Origin: Aquamicrobium zhengzhouense
GTDB lineage: Bacteria; Pseudomonadota; Alphaproteobacteria; Rhizobiales; Rhizobiaceae
Reading direction: 5' to 3'
DNA length: 64,000 bases
Assembly (NCBI RefSeq): GCF_016124105.1
Contig: NZ_JADGMQ010000001.1
Location: forward strand, 426,707-490,706
The stretch's first letter is position 1; every line of letters starts with the position of its first letter. Below are positions 1 to 8,592 of the stretch, piece by piece. The notes under the pieces are model-generated. The model searched no databases, was not told the DNA's origin, and was given only the letters and a program-made list of their open reading frames with translations. The translations under genes were made by a program, and so were the position numbers.

Positions 1-1603
1 AGAGGGCGTCGATCATTGCGTCGATTGCTGGCTCAGCGGCCCCGGCGAAGTTGAACGTACCCTCAATGTCACGGTTTGCTGAGCCCCACCGAAAAACCTG
101 TTCCACACCAGGGGAGAGCGAAGAGGTGTAGTTGAAGAGCATCGCGTCAAAATCATAAACCCGCTGACGCTGAAGGTACTGGGCCGCATCGACCACTCTG
201 ATCGTCGCGGAAATGCCAAGCCGCTCAAGTGTGCGGCTCCACGCGGTCGCGACTGGTACAGCTGAAGGGCCGTTGAGCATGATCTCAAACGAAAGGGGCT
301 TGCCGCTGGCATCCACCAGGTGCCGACCTTCCAGCCGGTAGCCTGCTGCTTTAAGGGCATCCATTCCCTTTCGGAGAAACTCCCGATCCCTGCCCGTGCC
401 GTCGGAGTGTGGGAGCTGCCACTTTCCGGTAAAAATTTCGGGCAATACCGCATCTGGGAACGGGGCTAGCAGGGCACGCTCTTCGTCACTCGCCGGCGCA
501 CCGAATGAGGAGAGGTCAGAGCCATCATAAAAACTGCGAATCCGCGCATAGGCTCCGTTGAAGAGGTTCCGGTTCGCCCATTCAAAATCAAACAGACCGC
601 TCAGAGCATGTCGGACATCGCGGTCGGCGAATACGGGGCGACGAGTATTCATGACGAAACCGTACATGCCAGATGGGAAACGCTTCTCGAACTCGTCCTT
701 TATGACACGACCGTCGCGCGCGGCCGGGAAGTCGTATCCCGTGGACCAGCGTCCGGTATCCGTCTCGATATTGATGAAGGTCGAGCCCTTCTTGAAGGCT
801 TCAAAAATCGTGTTGTCGTCGCGGATATAGGTAATGCGGATCTGGTCGTAATTGTCGTGACCGATCTTGGTAGGAATGTCTTTTGCCCAATAATCCGGAT
901 TACGCTTCAGCGTGATGGATTCGCCAGGCCGAATGGCATCAATCAGATACGGTCCTGAACCGATAATAGGCTTCAGGGTAGACCGTTCGAACTTTTCCGC
1001 ATCGATCGCATGTTCGGGCAGGACTGGCATCAGCCCGAGTATCAGCGGAAGCTCACGATCTGGCTCTGCAAAGGTGAACCGCACGCCCCGTTCGCCGACC
1101 TTCTCGATCTTCGAGACCTTTTTCGCGGTGGTTGCGTACCGCGGAAAACCCTTGTCGCGTAAAAGCTCGAGGGTGAAGATAACATCGTCCGGCGTGATCG
1201 GTTCGCCGTCCGAGAACCGGGCCCGTTCATCAAGGGTGAATTCGACGAAGCTGCGCTCGTCATCCGTTTCGACGGTTTTTGCGATCAGCGGGTAAAGGGT
1301 GAAGGGCTCATCCGCCGAGCGGTGCATGAGCGTTTCGAACACGTTGTTACCCAGCTCAAGATCGACAAGGCCGCGCGCAGCGTCCCCTTGGACGATGAAA
1401 GGATTGACGCTGTCGAAAGACCCTTGCCAGGCATATTCCACTCGCCCGCCTTTCGGCGCGTCGGGGTTTACATAGGGAAAATGGGCGAAGTCTTCCGGAA
1501 GCGCCGGCTCCCCATGCATCGCAATTGCATGGCGGGGGCCGTCAGCCATGGATGGGCAAATCATTGCGCCGACAATGACAAGTGCGGTCGCCAGTAGACG
1601 CAT
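1..1603 (-). CDS. Peptide ABC transporter substrate-binding protein, family 5 (YejA-like), partial at window edge
   Basis: An open frame runs from an ATG at 1603 to the left window edge without a stop (534 codons visible), so the C-terminus is missing. The protein starts with a signal peptide (MRLLATALVIVGAMICPSMA), then HGEPALPEDFAHFPYVNPDAPKGG, the opening typical of YejA-type oligopeptide binding proteins of the SBP_bac_5 family, and continues with the family pattern FTLDERARFSDGEPITPDDV. Family members near 600-630 residues capture peptides or microcin C-like compounds in the periplasm for an ABC importer; the permease genes would lie to the left of the window. It is divergent from the IalB-like gene. 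Function class is secure; the exact substrate is inferred. Confidence 0.88.
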   Translation of the reverse strand, partial: MRLLATALVIVGAMICPSMADGPRHAIAMHGEPALPEDFAHFPYVNPDAPKGGRVEYAWQGSFDSVNPFIVQGDAARGLVDLELGNNVFETLMHRSADEPFTLYPLIAKTVETDDERSFVEFTLDERARFSDGEPITPDDVIFTLELLRDKGFPRYATTAKKVSKIEKVGERGVRFTFAEPDRELPLILGLMPVLPEHAIDAEKFERSTLKPIIGSGPYLIDAIRPGESITLKRNPDYWAKDIPTKIGHDNYDQIRITYIRDDNTIFEAFKKGSTFINIETDTGRWSTGYDFPAARDGRVIKDEFEKRFPSGMYGFVMNTRRPVFADRDVRHALSGLFDFEWANRNLFNGAYARIRSFYDGSDLSSFGAPASDEERALLAPFPDAVLPEIFTGKWQLPHSDGTGRDREFLRKGMDALKAAGYRLEGRHLVDASGKPLSFEIMLNGPSAVPVATAWSRTLERLGISATIRVVDAAQYLQRQRVYDFDAMLFNYTSSLSPGVEQVFRWGSANRDIEGTFNFAGAAEPAIDAMIDAL

Positions 1604-1830
1604 GAAGGGACTCCGAAGGTCAAACTCAATCCGAATCGGCAGACCCTAGCATGAGAGGGAAAGTGCCGGAATCGTGGTTAGGTCAGGCAATTTTGCTTGC
1701 GGGTCTGGATTCGTTTAGCCTGGCGGTGTAACAGGCGCTAGAAGTCATGCTGTCGCCGTATTTGCTGATCACCTGTGCAGCAACCAACGGCTGCCAAGCA
1801 GCTCATATGTCTTGAGAGGATCACGACCCA

Positions 1831-2457
1831 ATGAACAGCCGGAAGACCGACGTGTCCCGCCTTTCAGTTTTGGCAGGCGGTGCTTTTGCCGTAGCGGCCA
1901 TGACGTTGACTCCCGCCGCCGCTCAGCAGCCGGAGATGCCGAAAGGCTGGTTCAAGGCCTGCAGCAAGCAGGAAGACGTAGACATCTGCAATGTCCAGAA
2001 TATCAGCGTTGCTGACACAGGGCAGCTGTTGACGGGCGTGAGCCTCATCGAGGTGAAGGGCAAGGTGAATCGCAAGATTTTCCAGGTTACTGTCCCGACC
2101 GGACGCATGGTTCCTCCCGGAATCGGCATGCAGATTGACGGCGGACAGACCCAGAAGATCGATTACATGATCTGCCTTCCGGATCGTTGCATTGCCGAGG
2201 CGCCGCTGACCGACCAGCTCGTCGCATCCTTCAAGCGCGGTTCAAACGTCACATTTACCTCGGTGAACTTCCAGAACCAGCCGAACCCGATCAAGGTCTC
2301 CCTCTCGGGCTTCACAGGCGCCTTTGATGGCGAGCCGCTTCAGCAGGCTGATATCGAAAACCGCCAGCGCCAGCTTCAGGAATTCGTCAATCGCAACACC
2401 GAGGACTTCGCTGCGAAGCTGAAGGAAGAGCAGGAGAAGGCGAAGCAGGGTAATTGA
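1831..2457 (+). CDS. Invasion-associated locus B (IalB) family secreted protein
   Basis: A 208-residue exported protein. Residues 1-31 form a signal peptide ending in AAA before QQPEMPKGW. The body has the IalB layout: an early GWFKAC segment, paired cysteines (C44/C53 and the ICLPDRC pair) likely to form disulfides in the periplasm, and a FKRGSNVTF beta-strand region. IalB was named for Bartonella erythrocyte invasion, but homologues occur in most Rhizobiales, including free-living ones, so invasion should not be read into this copy. The last 30 residues are charged and helical (KLKEEQEKAKQGN). A GAGAGG-like ribosome site lies about 15 bases before the ATG, and a strong terminator follows. 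Confidence 0.85.
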   Translation: MNSRKTDVSRLSVLAGGAFAVAAMTLTPAAAQQPEMPKGWFKACSKQEDVDICNVQNISVADTGQLLTGVSLIEVKGKVNRKIFQVTVPTGRMVPPGIGMQIDGGQTQKIDYMICLPDRCIAEAPLTDQLVASFKRGSNVTFTSVNFQNQPNPIKVSLSGFTGAFDGEPLQQADIENRQRQLQEFVNRNTEDFAAKLKEEQEKAKQGN

Positions 2458-2480
2458 TCCCCGGTTTCGCGCAGAAATTC

Positions 2481-2506
2481 AAAGGGCGGGGCAACCCGCC
2501 TTTTTT
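2481..2506 (+). terminator. Rho-independent terminator after the IalB-like gene
   Basis: A perfect six-pair GC stem (2485-2490 with 2495-2500) with a GCAA tetraloop is followed by six T. It starts 27 bases after the IalB-like stop codon. A short A-run on the left side (2481-2483) is too weak to make it an efficient terminator for hspQ, which converges on it. Confidence 0.85.
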
Positions 2507-2518
2507 CGTGCCTGCCAG

Positions 2519-2848
2519 CTAGTGGCGAATTGGCAGCTTGAGGACGTAGCCATTCGTTGTCACGTCAAAGATCTCTGTTAGCGCCGGGTGGCGAATAGGT
2601 GCGCCGGAATCGTCGATCACGAGGTTCTGTTCGGAGACGTAAGCCACATATTCGGTGTCGTCGTTTTCAGCCAGAAGATGATAAAATGGTTGGTCGCGCG
2701 CGGGACGCACTTCCGCAGGAATCGCCTCGTACCACTCTTCCGTGTTCGCAAACTCAGGATCGACGTCAAACACAACTCCGCGGAAGGGGAAGAGGCGGTG
2801 ACGCACGACTTGGCCGATCTTGAACTTCGCTGTTTTGAACTCACGCAT
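2519..2848 (-). CDS. hspQ: Heat shock protein HspQ
   Basis: A 109-residue protein matching the HspQ (YccV-like hemimethylated DNA-binding) family along its length: KFKIGQVVRHRLFPFRGVVFDVDP near the N-terminus, then the family signature DQPFYHLLAEND and YVSEQNL. In enterobacteria HspQ is heat induced, affects DnaA stability and modulates ClpS/ClpAP proteolysis; I infer a similar role. The gene is monocistronic, converges on the IalB-like gene and is divergent from an AEC permease. A candidate heat-shock type promoter lies just upstream. Confidence 0.93.
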   Translation of the reverse strand: MREFKTAKFKIGQVVRHRLFPFRGVVFDVDPEFANTEEWYEAIPAEVRPARDQPFYHLLAENDDTEYVAYVSEQNLVIDDSGAPIRHPALTEIFDVTTNGYVLKLPIRH

Positions 2849-2868
2849 CTGCTTGCACCTTTGCGCGC

Positions 2869-2897
2869 TATGTTGCGCAATACAGTCAGCTTTTCAA
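2869..2897 (-). promoter_or_regulatory. Candidate hspQ promoter
   Basis: On the minus strand TTGAAA (2892-2897) is followed after 17 bases by AACATA (2869-2874), about 20 bases before the hspQ ATG at 2848. The -35 resembles the CTTGAA element of alphaproteobacterial RpoH promoters, but the -10 is a weak match and the leader would be very short. Pattern match only. Confidence 0.3.
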
Positions 2898-2964
2898 CTG
2901 GCTCAGCTTGACCCTTGCCCGATAGCAAGCTAGCCGCTGTAGAAAAGCCATTACTGGGGGCACT

Positions 2965-3924
2965 ATGGCGAATATCGTTGGCTTGGTTCTGCCCTTCTTC
3001 GGAATGATATTCGTCGGTGCGCTAGCTGCCCGCATCTCTCGCCAGCCACCAGATGCGCTGGCGTGGATGAACATTTTCGTCGTGTATGTGGCGCTTCCGG
3101 CGCTGTTTTTCCAGCTTATCTCCCGCACACCGGTAGATCAGCTGACTGAATGGCGGTTCATCGGGGGCGCGGTTCTGGCGACCTATCTGGTCTTCACCAT
3201 CATGTTCGTCGGATCGCTGCTCGTGACACGAAATCTGGCTGAGACTACGATCAAAAGTCTGTCGGCGGCATATGGCAATATTGGGTATATGGGGCCGGGA
3301 CTTGCGTTGCTTGCCTTCGGTCCCGACGCGGCAGTTCCCGTAGCGCTGATTTTTTGCTTCGAGAACACCCTGCATTTTACGGTGGCACCGCTGATGATGG
3401 CGCTTTCCGGAGGCAGGAGGCAATCTGCGGCGCGGCTGGCGCTCGACGTCGTCACCAAGGTCGTAACCCACCCTTTTATCGTGGCCACGGCCGCTGGGGT
3501 GTTCGCTGCAGTGTTCGAGTTGCAGGTGCCGACCGCGATCTCAACCTTGCTAGATTATTTTGCGCAGGCGGCTGCACCATGCGCCTTGTTTGCGATGGGA
3601 GTGACGCTCGCGTCACGACCTTTGCGCAGAATGCCGAGCGAACTCACGGCAATCGCGCCGCTGAAGCTCATCATCCATCCCACGCTCTGCTACCTGATAT
3701 TGAGTCTGATCGGTAACTTTGACTCCGTCTGGGTATATTCAGCCGTGATATTGGCTGCATTGCCGACGGCCACGAACGTGTTCGTCATCGCGCAGCAATA
3801 CGACGTGTGGGTTCAGCGGGCCTCAGCGAGCGTGCTCATAACGACGGTTGCATCGATCGGAACCATTACTGCCCTGCTGTATCTCATTCAGAGCGGAATC
3901 TTGCCGCCGGACCTCTTTCCCTGA
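2965..3924 (+). CDS. AEC family (auxin efflux carrier-like) transporter
   Basis: A 319-residue membrane protein with roughly ten hydrophobic segments, consistent with the AEC/bile acid-arsenite-riboflavin fold. It opens with VLPFFGMIFVGALAARI and FVVYVALPALFFQLIS, the family's N-terminal half, and ends with the second half including LPTATNVFVIAQQYDV, a conserved C-terminal block. Bacterial AEC proteins mostly export or take up small organic acids such as malonate or malate; the substrate here is unknown. Its 3' end overlaps the convergent UbiH-type gene by 41 bases. Confidence 0.88.
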   Translation: MANIVGLVLPFFGMIFVGALAARISRQPPDALAWMNIFVVYVALPALFFQLISRTPVDQLTEWRFIGGAVLATYLVFTIMFVGSLLVTRNLAETTIKSLSAAYGNIGYMGPGLALLAFGPDAAVPVALIFCFENTLHFTVAPLMMALSGGRRQSAARLALDVVTKVVTHPFIVATAAGVFAAVFELQVPTAISTLLDYFAQAAAPCALFAMGVTLASRPLRRMPSELTAIAPLKLIIHPTLCYLILSLIGNFDSVWVYSAVILAALPTATNVFVIAQQYDVWVQRASASVLITTVASIGTITALLYLIQSGILPPDLFP

Positions 3925-5098
3925 AAAGGCCCGTAATACCGCTCCCGGTACGCAGGCCCTCGCGCATGAAGAAGCTACGCAAAGGGGGTAGGGCGCCAAT
4001 TACGCTCAGGCCGGCGGTGCGCAGCACCTGTATCGGCAAGGCATCGGACATTAGCGAGCGGTTGAGCAGATCTACAGCCGAGGACCTCGCCAAAATGTCG
4101 GGACGCCTCAGTTGGTCGTAGTAGCTGAGCGCGGGAGCGGCTCCCGGATCGTTCATGTAGCGCCTTGCGACCTTCACAAGGCTCTCCACGTCGCGAATAC
4201 CAAGGTTCAGCCCCTGTGCTCCAATTGGCGGGAATACATGCGCAGCCTCGCCGACCAAAGCTATTCGATTCGCCGCGAACCGAGACGGGAGCACCGCGGT
4301 TAGCGAGTAAACTTGACGTCCAGGCTCGACCTCGACGCGCCCCAGTATGGACTGCATTCGGTCCTCGATAAGCCGCGACAGCTCGGCATCCGGAAGTGCT
4401 TTCAGCTCTTCCGCTCGACGCGGGCGATTAACCCAGACGAGGCTCGATCGCATTCCGGGCAGAGGAACGACCGTGAACGGCCCGTGTTCGGTATGGAACT
4501 CCGTTGACGTATCGTCGTGATGGCGTGTGTGCGCGAAATCCAGAACAAGAGCCGATTGGCCGGTTGACGCGCTGCGGACGCGAATCCCCGCAGCGTCCCG
4601 GGCTGGTGAGCCGCGCCCGTCCGCTGCTGCAGCAAGCCTTGCCGTGATCGTTTTACCATTGGCGAGTTTCGCCTGCACGGCATCGTCGCCAGGTAGCCAC
4701 TCGGTAACGATAGACTCCTCAGTGCGGATGTTAGCGGTTGATTTCACCGCACGCTCAAGAACCGGCAGCATGTTGCGGTTCGGGATGTTCAGGCCGAAAT
4801 ATTCTTCCCCGATTTCAACCGCCCGGAAGGTGACGACCGGGCTGCGCAATATTCTTGAAGTGGCGTCGGCTATCCTCATGACGCGCAGCGGTGCTGAACC
4901 GTCTCTCAGTTCCTCAAGAACGCCTAGCCCGTCCAGAAAATCCAGCGAAGGCTTCATGAGCGCCGTGGTCCGTCGATCTCCGCTATTTATTGGCGGACCG
5001 ACGAGGATGACCGAGCAACCTGCTTGAGCAAGCGCAATTGCTGCGAGGAGACCTGCGGGACCGGTCCCGGCAACGACGATATCAGCATCATAGTTCAT
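3884..5098 (-). CDS. UbiH/UbiF/VisC/COQ6 family FAD-dependent hydroxylase
   Basis: A 404-residue class A flavoprotein monooxygenase. The ATG at 5098 gives the expected start (MNYDADIVVAGTGPAGLLAA) with the dinucleotide motif GxGxxG in the first 15 residues; a longer in-frame extension upstream has no family match. The DG motif (AAADGRGSPARDAAG) and the GD/FAD-ribityl motif (LVGEAAHVFPPIGAQGLNLG) are both present. Family members hydroxylate the ubiquinone ring precursor at the membrane; which carbon (C5, C6 or C1) cannot be told, because alphaproteobacteria use variable sets. It overlaps the AEC gene tail to tail and lies back to back with the DUF2182 gene. Confidence 0.88.
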   Translation of the reverse strand: MNYDADIVVAGTGPAGLLAAIALAQAGCSVILVGPPINSGDRRTTALMKPSLDFLDGLGVLEELRDGSAPLRVMRIADATSRILRSPVVTFRAVEIGEEYFGLNIPNRNMLPVLERAVKSTANIRTEESIVTEWLPGDDAVQAKLANGKTITARLAAAADGRGSPARDAAGIRVRSASTGQSALVLDFAHTRHHDDTSTEFHTEHGPFTVVPLPGMRSSLVWVNRPRRAEELKALPDAELSRLIEDRMQSILGRVEVEPGRQVYSLTAVLPSRFAANRIALVGEAAHVFPPIGAQGLNLGIRDVESLVKVARRYMNDPGAAPALSYYDQLRRPDILARSSAVDLLNRSLMSDALPIQVLRTAGLSVIGALPPLRSFFMREGLRTGSGITGLFRERGPAARFRSE

Positions 5099-5142
5099 GG
5101 CGCGATATAGGGCTTTTCGAACAGCTTGATCAACGGGGCGAA

Positions 5143-6042
5143 ATGGCTCATTCGATTGGAATGGATGAGCCCGATGATGATTTTTCAAATCTGGGTGTAC
5201 CTGCTCGCTCCGTCGCGGAAGTGTCGGGTCGGGCGCGCGCTCTGGTCTATTTGATCCTGACCATCAGCGTGTTCCTTTCATGGCTGTTTCTGTTGGCGAT
5301 GTCGCGACGGGCCGCGGAGGTCGATCCTGGGCCGGGAGGCGCGCTGCTACTGGCGCTGCCATCGTTGAAACTGCCCGATATCTTTGAGGCTTTCTTTCTC
5401 ATGTGCTTTTCACCGGTGGTTGTCCCCGGTGGCATGACGGCACAACTAATCGCAATTTTCGTGATGTGGGTGCTGATGACCGTCGCGATGATGTTGCCGT
5501 CCGCAGCGCCAATGATCAGGACTTATTGCGAGATAGCCGACACAGCGGCAGGAAAGGGTGAGGAGGCTGTATCGCCGCTGGTGTTGCTATCCGGCTATCT
5601 GGCCACCTGGTTCGTCGTCGCGTTCGGCTTCGCACTCTTGAGCTACGCGCTCCTCTCCGCAGGGGTGAGACTTGGCGAGCCCGCTGGCTACAAAGTGGCG
5701 GCTGCCGCGCTGGCAGTTGCAGGTCTCTACCAGTTCAGCGGTCTGAAAAATGCTTGCCTCGACAAGTGCCGCAACCCGTTTGCGACTTTGTTTGCGCGTT
5801 GGAGCGTGGATAAGCGGAAGATATTCGTTCTTGGGATGCAGCAAGGTCTATGGTGCGTCGGATGTTGTTGGGCGCTGATGCTCGTCATGTTCGCGGTCGG
5901 AACGATGAACCTGTTCTGGATGGCGCTGATCGGCATCTTCTCATTGGTTGAAAAGGAGGTGCGGGGAAGCTTATTCACTTGGATTGCAGGCGGAATATTG
6001 CTTGTCTGGGCGGCGGCGCTCCTTGTAGCGTCTCCTGCGTAG
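5143..6042 (+). CDS. DUF2182 family cysteine-rich integral membrane protein
   Basis: A 299-residue polytopic membrane protein (start ATG 5143; 5161 is also possible). It carries the DUF2182 hallmark VLMTVAMMLPSAAPMI, followed by the family's cysteine clusters LKNACLDKCRNPF and GLWCVGCCWALM. DUF2182 is described as a predicted metal-binding membrane protein; its biochemical role is not established. The next gene, ten bases downstream, is DUF1326, and the two families are often adjacent. The paired cysteines suggest metal or thiol chemistry in the membrane, an inference from residue pattern only. Confidence 0.85.
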   Translation: MAHSIGMDEPDDDFSNLGVPARSVAEVSGRARALVYLILTISVFLSWLFLLAMSRRAAEVDPGPGGALLLALPSLKLPDIFEAFFLMCFSPVVVPGGMTAQLIAIFVMWVLMTVAMMLPSAAPMIRTYCEIADTAAGKGEEAVSPLVLLSGYLATWFVVAFGFALLSYALLSAGVRLGEPAGYKVAAAALAVAGLYQFSGLKNACLDKCRNPFATLFARWSVDKRKIFVLGMQQGLWCVGCCWALMLVMFAVGTMNLFWMALIGIFSLVEKEVRGSLFTWIAGGILLVWAAALLVASPA

Positions 6043-6051
6043 GAGGTTGCA

Positions 6052-6666
6052 ATGACCGTTGGAAGCTGGGTACTGAAAGGCGAGCTGGTCCTGTCGTGCA
6101 ACTGCACCGTGTTTTGTCCCTGTGTTCTCTCGCTTGGACAGCATCCGCCCACCGAGGGATATTGTCAGACCTGGGCGGGGTTTCGCGTCGAGACCGGACA
6201 TTTCGATGACGTCAATCTTTCTGATTTGAACCTTGGCCTCGTCATGGAGATCCCCGGCTATATGAGCAGGGGCAATTGGACGGCCGGCCTGTTTCTGGAT
6301 GATCGCGCTTCACTCAACGCGCAAAAGGCCATTGAGCAGATCTTCACCGGAAGGGCGGGAGGGACCACGAGCCTTCTTTCGATCCTTGTTGGAAATTTCC
6401 TAGGGGTTCAACGCGCCAAAATCAGTTACGACGTTCGTGACAAGACTCGGTTATTTCAGATACCAGGCATCATCGATGGTGCGGTGACTCCCATACCGGG
6501 AAAAAGTCGGGATGGTGACACCGTGATCACCAACTCTGAATATTGGATTGCGCCCGAGATCATCGTGGCGAAATCCGACAAGAGCCGAATGCGAGCGTTC
6601 GGCCGTAACTGGAACTTTGCCGGCCGATCGGCCGAGATCTGTAAGCTGGATTGGCGCGGACCGTGA
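6052..6666 (+). CDS. DUF1326 family protein, partner of DUF2182
   Basis: A 204-residue soluble protein of the DUF1326 family. After a short beta segment it has CNCTVFCPCVLSLG and then GYCQTW, a set of five closely spaced cysteines that is the family's signature, followed by IPGYMSRGNWTAGLFLDD. No signal peptide is evident. A consensus AGGAGG lies eight bases before the ATG, and the stop overlaps the pcsA start (GTGA), so DUF2182, DUF1326 and pcsA are likely one transcript. Function unknown; the cysteine cluster points to metal binding. Confidence 0.87.
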   Translation: MTVGSWVLKGELVLSCNCTVFCPCVLSLGQHPPTEGYCQTWAGFRVETGHFDDVNLSDLNLGLVMEIPGYMSRGNWTAGLFLDDRASLNAQKAIEQIFTGRAGGTTSLLSILVGNFLGVQRAKISYDVRDKTRLFQIPGIIDGAVTPIPGKSRDGDTVITNSEYWIAPEIIVAKSDKSRMRAFGRNWNFAGRSAEICKLDWRGP

Positions 6667-7439
6667 CAGAAGACGAAGCCCCTTTGAAAAAGAAAATTGC
6701 GGACCGCATCCCGCGGCCCAAGAAGAAGGTGACGTGGCCTCAGGCTCGCGCATTCTCTGTACATCTCCTGACCGCGTCAGGTTCATTTCTCGCGTTTCTC
6801 TCTCTGGTTTCAGCGGCTGAGAAACAGTGGACTGCCATGTTCCTATGGCTGGGATTGGCCCTGTTTGTCGACGGGATCGATGGACCGATTGCGCGCAAGC
6901 TTCAGGTGAAAGAGGTACTGCCAACCTGGTCGGGCGAAGTCCTCGATAACATCATCGACTATGTGACCTATGTCCTGATACCGGCCTTTGCGCTCTATCA
7001 AAGCGGTTTCATGGGTGAGGGGCTGTCATTCCTCTCCGCCGCGATCATCGTGGTGTCGAGCGCGATCTACTACGCGGATACGGGCATGAAGACGAAGGAG
7101 AACTTCTTTAAGGGTTTCCCGGTCGTCTGGAACATGATTGTCTTCACCCTCTTCGTGATTGCACCCGGCGAGTGGGTTTCGTTCGCAGTCGTCGTGATTG
7201 CCGCGATGCTCTCGTTCGTGCCCGTGAATTTTCTGCATCCGGTGCGCGTTAAGCGTCTTCGCCCCCTCAATCTGGGAATATTCCTCGCCTGGTGCGTCTT
7301 CGGAATGATTGCCCTTTTGCAGGATATGGATGCACCACAGCCGATCCAGATCGGAATTGGCCTCACCGGCGTCTATCTGTTTGTGATCGGAGGTATCATG
7401 CAGATCTTCCCCAACCTAGGTCTGCGTAGGGGGGCATGA
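6663..7439 (+). CDS. pcsA: Phosphatidylcholine synthase
   Basis: A 258-residue membrane enzyme of the CDP-alcohol phosphatidyltransferase superfamily that condenses CDP-diacylglycerol with choline to form phosphatidylcholine in one step, a bacterial pathway typical of rhizobia and Brucella. The catalytic motif is intact: D70-G71, D73-G74, A77-R78, G91, D95 and D99, in the Pcs version DGIDGPIAR. About eight hydrophobic segments follow. I chose the GTG at 6663, which overlaps the DUF1326 stop by four bases; a TTG at 6651 is the alternative. Its coupling to DUF1326 is unusual in that no lipid role is known for that partner. Confidence 0.93.
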   Translation: MTEDEAPLKKKIADRIPRPKKKVTWPQARAFSVHLLTASGSFLAFLSLVSAAEKQWTAMFLWLGLALFVDGIDGPIARKLQVKEVLPTWSGEVLDNIIDYVTYVLIPAFALYQSGFMGEGLSFLSAAIIVVSSAIYYADTGMKTKENFFKGFPVVWNMIVFTLFVIAPGEWVSFAVVVIAAMLSFVPVNFLHPVRVKRLRPLNLGIFLAWCVFGMIALLQDMDAPQPIQIGIGLTGVYLFVIGGIMQIFPNLGLRRGA

Positions 7440-8422
7440 TGATGGTCGCAGCGATCCGTATTCATGGGAACGGTGGGCCGGAAGTCTTAAAGTACGAGCA
7501 AATTCAGATTGGCAATCCGGGGCCGGGGGAAGTGCTTATTCGGCACACGGCCATCGGCCTCAATTTTATCGACACCTATTACCGGTCCGGGTTGTACCCA
7601 GCTCCCAGCGGTTTCCCTCTGATTCTCGGAAACGAGGCAGCTGGGAAGGTCGTAGATGTGGGTGACGGAGTTGAAGGCCTGAGCGTCGGGGACCGTGTTG
7701 CCTATGTCGGCCCGCTTGGGGCTTACAGTGAGCAGCGGATCATTGAGGCGCGCCACCTTGTTCGCGTGCCAGATGGCGTCTCAGACGAGACTGTCGCGGC
7801 CATGATGCTCAAGGGAATGACCGCAGAATATCTGTTGCGGCGGACCTACCACGTCAAAGCCGGCGATACCCTCCTGGTTCATGCCGCGGCCGGTGGGGTC
7901 GGCCTGTTGTTGGGCCAGTGGGCTAAATCGCTTGGCGCGACTGTCATTGGTACCGTCGGGTCCGACGAGAAGGTCGAATTGGCCCGTACGCATGGCTATC
8001 ACCATGTCATTAACTATCGTCGAGATGACTTCGTTTCCGCTGTCAGCGAGATCACTGGCGGGAAGAAGTGCGATGTCGTTTACGATTCGGTCGGCAAAGA
8101 CACATTTGAGGGATCGCTGAACTGCTTGAGGTCGCGAGGAATGCTCGTCAGCTTTGGTCAATCATCCGGCACAATCCCGCCTGTCAATCTCGGGATCTTG
8201 TCTCAGAAGGGATCGCTTTACGTGACGCGCCCGACGGTATTTGCGTATATCGCAACACGGGCCGAATTGGAGGAAAGCGCCAACGCGCTTTTCGGCGTCG
8301 TTCAGGCCGGCGCAGTAAAAGTTGCCGTCCATCAACGCTATCCATTGAACGAAGCCGCTATAGCCCATCGGGACCTGGAGGATCGAAAGACGACCGGGGC
8401 GTCCGTGCTGATTCCCAGTTGA
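7436..8422 (+). CDS. Zinc-free quinone oxidoreductase (NADPH:quinone reductase, MDR family)
   Basis: A 328-residue medium-chain reductase resembling E. coli QorA. It has an N-terminal GroES-like domain (IRIHGNGGPEVLKYEQ, LGNEAAGKVVDVGDGVEGLSVGDRVAY) without the zinc-ligand cysteines, and a Rossmann domain with AAAGGVGLLLGQWAKSLGA binding NADPH. Predicted to reduce quinones or enals in the cytoplasm. Three successive ATG codons (7436, 7439, 7442) could start it; the first overlaps the pcsA stop by four bases, so it is probably co-translated with pcsA. Confidence 0.9.
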   Translation: MMMVAAIRIHGNGGPEVLKYEQIQIGNPGPGEVLIRHTAIGLNFIDTYYRSGLYPAPSGFPLILGNEAAGKVVDVGDGVEGLSVGDRVAYVGPLGAYSEQRIIEARHLVRVPDGVSDETVAAMMLKGMTAEYLLRRTYHVKAGDTLLVHAAAGGVGLLLGQWAKSLGATVIGTVGSDEKVELARTHGYHHVINYRRDDFVSAVSEITGGKKCDVVYDSVGKDTFEGSLNCLRSRGMLVSFGQSSGTIPPVNLGILSQKGSLYVTRPTVFAYIATRAELEESANALFGVVQAGAVKVAVHQRYPLNEAAIAHRDLEDRKTTGASVLIPS

Positions 8423-8592
8423 AAAAGCCCCGTCTCCCGATCGAAACGCATTTATGCCCCGATCTCGCCCGAATTGCTTAAGAGGGTGCTAAGACTTTTA
8501 TAGCAGTTTGCGCGATATTGCGCCCGCATGCGGGGACCGCTGTGATTGTTTTGTTTTGCGTACGACACGTGTGAGTTCGGGGTAGTTCGGGC

